Shown one piece after another: positions 6,651-11,206 of a stretch of DNA of 11,206 bases. The position numbers and the translations under genes were made by a program. A model generated the notes under the pieces. The model searched no databases and had not been told where the DNA came from. It saw only the letters and a program-made list of their open reading frames with translations. The first letter of the stretch is position 1, and each line of letters opens with the position of its first letter. The stretch is from an uncultured Oscillospiraceae bacterium (lineage in GTDB: Bacteria > Bacillota > Clostridia > Oscillospirales > Oscillospiraceae): contig CAKTUT010000043.1 in the NCBI GenBank assembly GCA_934621665.1, positions 1 through 11,206 of the forward strand. The letters run 5' to 3'.

Positions 6651-7780
6651 GTGATTATCGCGTCCAGATGGACGAAATTGACCGTCAGCTTGTCGATCTG
6701 TTTGCCAAACGGATGCAGACGGCAGCAGAGATTGCCGCATGGAAAAAGGCGCATGACGTGCCAGTGCTTGACGCCGCGCGTGAGCGTAAAAAGCTTGCAG
6801 CGGTGTCGGCCATGGCGCCGGAGGCGCTCCGGGAGCAGGTCGTCACGCTGTATGATCTGCTGTTTGAGCTGAGCCGCTGCTATCAGTCGGCGTTTCTTGG
6901 CACAAAGTCCCCCCTGCCCAACCGGATCCGCTGCGCCATGGAGGAAACGCCGGAGCTTTTCCCCCAGCAGGCGGACGTTGCCTGTCAGGGCGTGGAGGGC
7001 GCGTACTCACAGCAGGCCTGCGACAAGCTCTTCCGCACGCCGAATATCTTCTACTGCTCCACGTTCGAGGCAGTGTTTTCCGCCATTGAAAGCGGCCTGT
7101 GCCGTTATGGCGTGATTCCGCTGGAAAACAGCACGGCAGGCTCGGTCAATGCTGTGTATGATCTGATGCAGCAGCACAATTTCTCCATCGTCCGCAGTGC
7201 GCGGCTGAAAGTGGACCACTGCCTGCTTGCCAGAAAGGGTGCAAAGCTCTCTGACATCAGAGAAATCCGCACGCATGAGCAGGCCGTCGGCCAGTGCAGC
7301 GAGTTTTTGCACAAGCTGGGCGTCAAGGTTGTCCGCTGTGAGAATACCGCCATCGCCGCAAAGGAAGTGGCTGAAAGCGGCCGCACCGATATCGCCGCAC
7401 TGGCCTCGCGCTCGTGCGCTGCGCTCTACGGTCTTGATGTGCTTCAGGAATCCGTGCAGGATCAGGGCAACAACTATACGCGCTTTATCTGCATCTCGCG
7501 CGATCTCGAAATCTATCCGGGCGCTGACCGCACCAGTCTCATGATGGTTCTGCGTCACCGTCCCGGCTCGCTGGCACAGGTGCTCTCGCGTTTTTATGCA
7601 CGCGGGATTAACCTCAACAAGCTCGAATCCCGCCCCATCCCGCAGCGCGACTTTGAGTTCATGTTCTACTTTGATCTGGATGTGCCGGTTTACTCGCCGC
7701 AGTTCATGCAGCTGATGGGTGAGCTGGATGATCTGTCGGAGAGCTGCTTCTATCTGGGCTCGTACAGCGAGGTGATCTGA
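6641..7780 (+). CDS. pheA: Bifunctional chorismate mutase / prephenate dehydratase (P-protein) with ACT domain
   Basis: 379 aa, three modules. Residues 1-90 are an AroQ-class chorismate mutase helix bundle (YRVQMDEIDRQLVDLFAKR, with Arg7, Arg24, Lys35/36 and Glu48 in catalytic positions), converting chorismate to prephenate. Residues about 112-290 are prephenate dehydratase: GVEGAYSQQA (117-126), VIPLENSTAGSVN (158-170) and NNYTRF (277-282), giving phenylpyruvate. Residues about 297-379 are an ACT domain with RPGSLAQVL (307-315) and KLESRP (327-332), the Phe-binding signature, so allosteric Phe inhibition is expected. It is the only chorismate mutase in the window and supplies prephenate to both branches, including TyrA. 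GGAGG at 6629-6633 supports the start. Adjacent to the next gene with no gap (TGA then ATG). Confidence 0.96.
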   Translation: MELSDYRVQMDEIDRQLVDLFAKRMQTAAEIAAWKKAHDVPVLDAARERKKLAAVSAMAPEALREQVVTLYDLLFELSRCYQSAFLGTKSPLPNRIRCAMEETPELFPQQADVACQGVEGAYSQQACDKLFRTPNIFYCSTFEAVFSAIESGLCRYGVIPLENSTAGSVNAVYDLMQQHNFSIVRSARLKVDHCLLARKGAKLSDIREIRTHEQAVGQCSEFLHKLGVKVVRCENTAIAAKEVAESGRTDIAALASRSCAALYGLDVLQESVQDQGNNYTRFICISRDLEIYPGADRTSLMMVLRHRPGSLAQVLSRFYARGINLNKLESRPIPQRDFEFMFYFDLDVPVYSPQFMQLMGELDDLSESCFYLGSYSEVI

Positions 7781-9001
7781 ATGCTGCACTGCGGACTGCT
7801 GGGTCGCAAACTTGGCCACAGCTATTCTCCCGCCATCCACGCCGCGTTCGGCGATTACGAATACCGCCTGTACGAAAAAGAGCCGGAGGAACTGGATGCC
7901 TTTTTGACCGGCGGTGGCTTTGATGGTCTGAATGTCACAATCCCCTATAAGAAAGACGTCATCCCCTATTGCGCAGAGCTGTCGGAGACAGCGCGCCGCA
8001 TTGGGAGCGTCAACACCATCGTCCGCCGCGCGGATGGAACGCTCTTTGGCGACAATACCGACGCATTCGGCTTTGCCTGCGAGATAAGCGCCGCAGGAAT
8101 TGATCCGGCGGGCAAAAAAGCGCTGGTGTTCGGCAGCGGCGGCGCGTCTGCCGCTGTGTGCGACGTGCTGCGCCAGATGGGTGCAAACGTCACGGTGATC
8201 TCACGCAGCGGCTCAGACAACTATGAGAACCTCGACCGCCACGCAGACGCACAGCTTCTGGTCAACACAACCCCGCTCGGGATGTTCCCGAATAACGGCG
8301 CAAGCCCGGTTGATCTCTCGCGCTTTCCAGCCTGTCAGGGGGTGCTGGACGTTGTGTACAACCCCGCACGCACAGCGCTGCTGCTGCAAGCAGAGGCGTT
8401 GGGTATTCCACACGCAGGCGGACTTGTGATGCTGGTGGCACAGGCCGCACGCAGCAGTGAACGCTTCACCGGCGCTGCAATCAGCACAGCGCGTCAGCAG
8501 GCGGTTGTCCGCCAGCTCTCAGTGCAAATGCAGAACATCATTCTGGTGGGGATGCCCGGCTGCGGCAAGACCACCATCGGCAGGGCGCTTGCCGCGCGCC
8601 TTGGCCGCGAATTTTACGACGCAGATTGTGAAATTGAAAAATCGGCCGGGATGACGATTCCCGAAATTTTCAGCCGTGACGGCGAGGCACGCTTCCGCGA
8701 GATGGAATCGCAGACGCTTCGCGCACTTGGCGCGCATTCGGCGTGCGTGATTGCAACCGGCGGCGGGAGCGTCCTGCGCGAGGAAAACTACGCGCCGCTG
8801 CACCAGAACGGCATCATCTTCTGGCTTCAGCGCGACACATCTGCACTTCCCTCTGACGGCCGCCCGCTGTCACAGGCTGCTGACCTTGCAGCCATGTACG
8901 AGGCGCGGAAGCCGCGCTATGTGCGCTTTGCGGACGTGCGCGTCAACAATGACGGTGCACCCGACGATGCGCTTGAGACAATACTGGAGGCATTGCAATG
9001 A
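7781..9001 (+). CDS. aroEK: Fused shikimate dehydrogenase (AroE) - shikimate kinase (AroK)
   Basis: 406 aa in one uninterrupted frame. Residues 1 to about 240 are shikimate dehydrogenase: GHSYSP (12-17, shikimate-binding serines), VTIPYK (52-57, catalytic Lys57), SVNT (76-79), GDNTDAFGF (90-98, Asp94), FGSGGAS (117-123, NADP loop), NTTPLGM (162-168), LVAQA (218-222, Gln221). After a short linker (about 238-250), residues 251-406 are shikimate kinase: Walker A GMPGCGKTT (257-265), DADCEIEK (280-287), ARFREME (303-309, Arg304), ATGGGSV (325-331) and the LID DGRPLS (359-364, Arg361). It would catalyse steps 4 and 5 consecutively. All catalytic motifs of both halves are intact. Begins directly after the pheA stop with GAGG 8 nt upstream; overlaps aroQ by ATGA. 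Confidence 0.95.
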   Translation: MLHCGLLGRKLGHSYSPAIHAAFGDYEYRLYEKEPEELDAFLTGGGFDGLNVTIPYKKDVIPYCAELSETARRIGSVNTIVRRADGTLFGDNTDAFGFACEISAAGIDPAGKKALVFGSGGASAAVCDVLRQMGANVTVISRSGSDNYENLDRHADAQLLVNTTPLGMFPNNGASPVDLSRFPACQGVLDVVYNPARTALLLQAEALGIPHAGGLVMLVAQAARSSERFTGAAISTARQQAVVRQLSVQMQNIILVGMPGCGKTTIGRALAARLGREFYDADCEIEKSAGMTIPEIFSRDGEARFREMESQTLRALGAHSACVIATGGGSVLREENYAPLHQNGIIFWLQRDTSALPSDGRPLSQAADLAAMYEARKPRYVRFADVRVNNDGAPDDALETILEALQ

Positions 9002-9447
9002 GAATTCTTGTTCTAAATGGTCCAAATCTCAACCTGCTTGGCAAGCGTGAGCCGGATATCTATGGCAAGCAGGACTATCCGGCGCTTGTTTCGTTTATCA
9101 AAGCTGCCGCGGACGAGGCAGGTGTAGACGTGCACGTAAAGCAATCAAATCACGAAGGTGAGCTGGTAGACTGGATTCAGGCCGCTTATGGCCTCTGCGA
9201 CGGCATTGTGATAAACCCAGCCGCCTATACGCACACCAGCGTTGCCATCCTTGATGCGCTCAAGGCCGTGGCGATTCCTGCGGTAGAGGTACATCTGTCA
9301 GATGTCAGCAGGCGTGAGGACTTCCGTCAGGTGTCCTACGTGCGCCTGGCATGCATTAAAACGTTCATGGGTCTTGGATTTGAGGGATATCGGGATGCAA
9401 TTTTCTTCTTGCGCGATTATATCGCGCAGCGCAAATCCGTTAAATAG
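8998..9447 (+). CDS. aroQ: 3-Dehydroquinate dehydratase, type II
   Basis: 149 aa, normal length for the small dodecameric class II enzyme. Dehydrates 3-dehydroquinate to 3-dehydroshikimate (step 3) by an enolate mechanism. Motifs: LNGPNLNLLGKREPDIYG (6-23) with the catalytic Tyr22 and Arg17; QSNHEGELVDWI (49-60); INPAAYTHTSVAI (72-84) with Asn73; EVHLSDVSRREDFR (97-110) with His99 and Arg110. The start overlaps the aroEK stop (ATGA, 8998-9001), with GGAGG at 8986-8990. Last cistron of the operon; its product completes the shikimate pathway encoded here. Stop TAG at 9445-9447 is followed by a hairpin. Confidence 0.96.
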   Translation: MRILVLNGPNLNLLGKREPDIYGKQDYPALVSFIKAAADEAGVDVHVKQSNHEGELVDWIQAAYGLCDGIVINPAAYTHTSVAILDALKAVAIPAVEVHLSDVSRREDFRQVSYVRLACIKTFMGLGFEGYRDAIFFLRDYIAQRKSVK

Positions 9448-9460
9448 CAGCTTCGCTGAC

Positions 9461-9490
9461 CTGCTTTTTCTGGCGCAACAGAAAAAGCAG
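9461..9490 (+). terminator. 12-bp perfect hairpin after aroQ, possible operon terminator or 3' stabiliser
   Basis: CTGCTTTTTCTG (9461-9472) pairs perfectly with CAGAAAAAGCAG (9479-9490) around a GCGCAA loop. A further CTGAC/GTCAG helix (9456-9460 with 9494-9498) is possible across a 3-nt bulge. It begins 14 nt after the aroQ stop. There is no immediate U-tract, the run of T being inside the stem, so it is not a canonical intrinsic terminator. It may instead protect the mRNA 3' end or allow partial read-through into the next gene. Confidence 0.45.
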
Positions 9491-9564
9491 ATCGTCAGAG
9501 GCAGTGCCGCATTCTCTCTGTTTGTTTGGGCATAATAATCAAACCATCACTTTGGGAGGCCACT

Positions 9565-10539
9565 ATGTGTACAGCCGCAACGTATCGTACAAAAGACTTC
9601 TACATGGGCAGGACGCTCGACTATGAGTTTTCCTACGGTGAGCAAATCACCGTCACGCCGCGCCATTTCCCGCTGGCGCTGCGTCACGGTGGAACACTGA
9701 CGGAGCACTATGCCATCATTGGCATGGCGCACGTTGCAGATGGCTATCCGCTTTACTATGACGCGGTCAATGAGAAAGGACTCGGTATGGCAGGTCTCAA
9801 CTTCGTCGGCAACGCCTGTTATGCGGACGCAAAACCTGGTGTGCAGAACATTGCGCAGTTTGAGTTCATTCCGTGGCTGCTCGGACGCTGTGCAACACTG
9901 CCAGAAGCACGCGAAGCGCTCACAGCGCTCAATCTGACCGGCACGCCGTTCAGCGCCCAGCTGCCAGCGGCGCAGCTTCACTGGCTGATTGCAGACAAGA
10001 GCGGTGCAATTGTTGTGGAGTCAACGGCCGACGGCCTGCACCTATATGATAATCCTACGGGCGTTTTGACGAACAATCCCCCGTTTCCGCAGCAGTTATT
10101 TGCGCTCAACAACCTGATGCATCTCTCGCCGCGCCAACCGGAAAACACGTTTTCCTCCGCGCTCCCGCTGCAAACCTACAGCCGCGGCATGGGTGCGCTT
10201 GGGCTTCCCGGCGACCTGTCCTCCGCCTCGCGCTTTGCGCGCGTGGCGTTTACGCGTGCAAATTCCGTCTCTGGTGATTCGGAGGCCGACAGCGTCAGCC
10301 AGTTTTTCCACATTCTCGGCTCGGTTGAGCAGCAGCGTGGCTGCTGCGAGGTTGCACCCGGAAAATACGAAATCACAATCTACACCTCCTGCTGGAATGC
10401 CCAGCGCGGAATTTACTACTACACGACGTATCAAAACCGTCAGATCACAGCAGTCGATCTGTACCATACCGATCTTGACGCGTCGGTGCTCACCTGCTAT
10501 TCCATGCTGAATGAGGAGCACATTTTTGCACAGAACTAA
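9565..10539 (+). CDS. bsh: Choloylglycine hydrolase family protein, probable bile salt hydrolase
   Basis: 324 aa, an Ntn hydrolase of peptidase family C59 that most likely deconjugates glycine- or taurine-linked bile salts; penicillin V acylase is the main alternative. The protein starts MCTAATY, so removal of Met exposes the nucleophile Cys2. Other conserved positions: GRTLDYE (15-21) with Arg16 and Asp19; NEKGLGMAGLNF (69-80) with Asn79; LTNNPPF (168-174); GLPGDLSSASRF (212-223) with Arg223; GIYYYTTYQN (282-291). The GLPGDxSSxSRF and GIYYYxTY strings resemble Clostridium perfringens bile salt hydrolase as I recall it. The start at 9565 is fixed by GGGAGG at 9554-9559 and by the obligatory Cys2; the frame opens earlier (9526), which would bury the nucleophile. 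No signal peptide, so cytoplasmic. Functionally unrelated to the upstream operon. Confidence 0.92.
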   Translation: MCTAATYRTKDFYMGRTLDYEFSYGEQITVTPRHFPLALRHGGTLTEHYAIIGMAHVADGYPLYYDAVNEKGLGMAGLNFVGNACYADAKPGVQNIAQFEFIPWLLGRCATLPEAREALTALNLTGTPFSAQLPAAQLHWLIADKSGAIVVESTADGLHLYDNPTGVLTNNPPFPQQLFALNNLMHLSPRQPENTFSSALPLQTYSRGMGALGLPGDLSSASRFARVAFTRANSVSGDSEADSVSQFFHILGSVEQQRGCCEVAPGKYEITIYTSCWNAQRGIYYYTTYQNRQITAVDLYHTDLDASVLTCYSMLNEEHIFAQN

Positions 10540-10546
10540 AAGCTTA

Positions 10547-10587
10547 CCGCCGCTTCCGAACCCAAATCCGGAAGCGGCGGCCTTTTT
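10547..10587 (+). terminator. Rho-independent terminator of the bile salt hydrolase gene
   Basis: A 12-bp perfect GC-rich stem, CCGCCGCTTCCG (10547-10558) with CGGAAGCGGCGG (10569-10580), has a 10-nt loop and is followed by CCTTTTT. It begins 8 nt after the stop codon. On the opposite strand the hairpin is followed by a weaker T-rich stretch, so it may also act on the convergent minus strand. Confidence 0.9.
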
Positions 10588-10681
10588 ATGTGATAATCGC
10601 CAATATCACGCCGTAGACAATTGACGCCAGCGTTCCGTAGACGATCACCGGTCCTGCAATGACAAACATTTTCGCCGCCAT
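10586..10681 (-). other. Short hydrophobic reading frame: remnant of a membrane-protein gene or a 31-aa small protein
   Basis: On the minus strand a frame ending at TAA (10586-10588) reads MAAKMFVIAGPVIVYGTLAS followed by IVYGVILAIIT, a single convincing transmembrane helix. The frame stays open upstream, reading TQAEGLITG before this Met, into repeat-rich sequence near 10700. No good ribosome binding site is correctly spaced from the Met. It may be the 3' end of a polytopic membrane protein gene cut by insertion of the element to its right, or a small one-helix protein. I do not recognise the family. Confidence 0.3.
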
Positions 10682-10708
10682 ACCGGTGATGAGTCCCTCT
10701 GCTTGTGT

Positions 10709-10744
10709 CAAGATAGGGACGAGGGAACTTTTTGCCCTATCTTG
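10709..10744. repeat. REP-like palindrome, CAAGATAGGG / CCCTATCTTG
   Basis: CAAGATAGGG (10709-10718) and its exact reverse complement CCCTATCTTG (10735-10744) flank a 16-nt spacer containing GAGGGAACTTTTTG. The layout, a GGGAC-type stem with a GAAC-TTTTT spacer, resembles the small dispersed GGGACGGTTC-type palindromes I recall from clostridial genomes. Membership of such a family cannot be shown from a single copy. Confidence 0.5.
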
Positions 10745-10795
10745 CCGGTTTTCTGGCTCCTCATATTTCTAAGAAATCGACTTTTTTCGCAAAAC

Positions 10796-10834
10796 TGCTG
10801 TGATAATAGGGATAATTGCTGTGATAATAGGGAT
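10796..10834. repeat. 18-bp direct repeat TGCTGTGATAATAGGGAT, two copies with 21-bp period
   Basis: Copies at 10796-10813 and 10817-10834 are identical, separated by AAT. A 21-bp period equals two helical turns, so both copies would face the same side of DNA. The ATAGGGA core recurs at 10714-10720 and, inverted, near 10852-10858. It lies about 50 nt beyond the 3' end of the serine recombinase gene. It could be a protein-binding array at a mobile element end, or decayed repeat sequence. Confidence 0.6.
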
Positions 10835-10884
10835 TCGGGCAGACAACAACGTCCCTATTCGAGAACAATTTGGGGACATCTTTG

Positions 10885-11206
10885 CTAAACAGCATTGTGC
10901 TTCATGGGCGGTGAAATGCGCTCTGGCAAAAGGAGGCTTTCAAATGCTTCTACGTTGCGAAATTCAATTTCGACCCTCCCATTCTCAAAAACACGCACCT
11001 GATCCACAAGCCGGGCAATCACTTCCGGACGATATTCTGACAGAGCCAGAATATCCTTTACGCTCTGCGTGGTGTTGCAGGCTGCGTCATACCGTTTGTT
11101 CCAATCCTCCAGTTCCTTCCTCAGATCCTTGATTTGGATCTGCAATCGTTCACATTCCATCTGATTCGTTTGCTGGATCTCTTTGAACCGGTCTTTGGTG
11201 TATTTG
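10885..11206 (-). CDS. Large serine recombinase, C-terminal part only (runs off window)
   Basis: The minus-strand frame is open to the window edge and ends at TAG (10885-10887); about 106 C-terminal residues are visible and the gene starts beyond 11206. An internal Met at 11160 is not the real start, since the frame continues upstream as KYTKDRFKEIQQTNQ. The visible part has a charged coiled-coil stretch (LQIQIKDLRKELEDWNKRYD), followed by LSEYRPEVIARLVDQVRVFE and NGRVEIEFRNVEAFE. This layout is typical of the C-terminal region of clostridial large serine recombinases, where a coiled coil is followed by a LIDxVxVxEdGRVEVxFR segment. The catalytic serine domain lies outside the window, so activity cannot be judged. 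It suggests an integrative or conjugative element extending to the right. Confidence 0.75.
   Translation of the reverse strand, partial: KYTKDRFKEIQQTNQMECERLQIQIKDLRKELEDWNKRYDAACNTTQSVKDILALSEYRPEVIARLVDQVRVFENGRVEIEFRNVEAFESLLLPERISPPMKHNAV

Larger units (their letters stand above)
10588..10884. other. Gene-poor junction region between bsh terminator and serine recombinase
   Basis: About 300 nt without a confident gene. It contains the short hydrophobic minus-strand frame (to about 10705), a long-looped palindrome (10709-10744), an AT-rich stretch, a pair of 18-bp direct repeats (10796-10834) and an inverted copy of their ATAGGGA core (near 10852). The composition is more AT-rich than the upstream genes. 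It looks like the edge of an inserted element rather than a promoter region. Confidence 0.5.

Noticed and set aside
9508..9536. Promoter for bsh with -10 CATAAT at 9531
   Set aside because: No acceptable -35 box at 16-18 nt and no TGn extension, so it was not listed as a feature; bsh may use this weak site or read-through from aroQ.
9526..9564. Earlier ATG for the bile salt hydrolase, adding 13 residues
   Set aside because: Family members need Cys at position 2 as the N-terminal nucleophile, and GGGAGG is correctly spaced for the ATG at 9565.
10796..10834. CRISPR array
   Set aside because: Only two repeats with a 3-nt gap, no spacers and no cas genes.
10800..11132. Plus-strand frame of 110 codons at the right end
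   Set aside because: It is antisense to the serine recombinase C-terminus and runs through the direct repeats; it has no ribosome binding site or family resemblance.

Overview
The window looks like a chromosomal segment of a moderately GC-rich anaerobic Firmicute of class Clostridia, most plausibly a gut Oscillospiraceae/Ruminococcaceae-type bacterium. This is inferred from strong AGGAGG ribosome binding sites, a chorismate synthase with clostridial-style motifs, a choloylglycine (bile salt) hydrolase, and the C-terminus of a clostridial-type large serine recombinase. No species is identifiable by reading alone.

Layout. Positions 41-1069 (minus) encode aldose 1-epimerase (galM). A 347-nt divergent intergenic region (1070-1416) holds an extended -10 promoter for galM and, on the plus strand, a near-consensus promoter (TTGACT-17-TACAAT). 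That promoter drives a regulatory leader with a 17-codon Phe/Tyr-rich leader peptide, a protector hairpin, an antiterminator and a Rho-independent terminator. Together these form a complete ribosome-mediated attenuator.

The leader precedes an eight-cistron, translationally coupled operon at 1417-9447: aroF (DAHP synthase with N-terminal regulatory domain), tyrA (prephenate dehydrogenase), aroB, aroA, aroC, pheA (chorismate mutase-prephenate dehydratase with ACT domain), an aroE-aroK fusion (shikimate dehydrogenase + shikimate kinase), and aroQ (type II dehydroquinase). The set covers all seven shikimate steps from PEP + erythrose-4-phosphate to chorismate, plus both branches to phenylpyruvate and 4-hydroxyphenylpyruvate. 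Only the final aminotransferase is absent. Junctions are mostly 4-bp ATGA overlaps.

Downstream, a 12-bp perfect hairpin (9461-9490) follows aroQ. A bile salt hydrolase gene (9565-10539) ends in a strong intrinsic terminator. From about 10590 to 10884 there is no clear gene: it holds a short hydrophobic minus-strand reading frame, a REP-like palindrome and an 18-bp direct repeat. The window ends inside a minus-strand large serine recombinase gene, suggesting the edge of an integrated mobile element.

The most interesting item is the Phe/Tyr leader-peptide attenuator controlling a whole aromatic amino acid operon in a Firmicute, a group in which such operons are more commonly associated with T-box or protein-mediated control.
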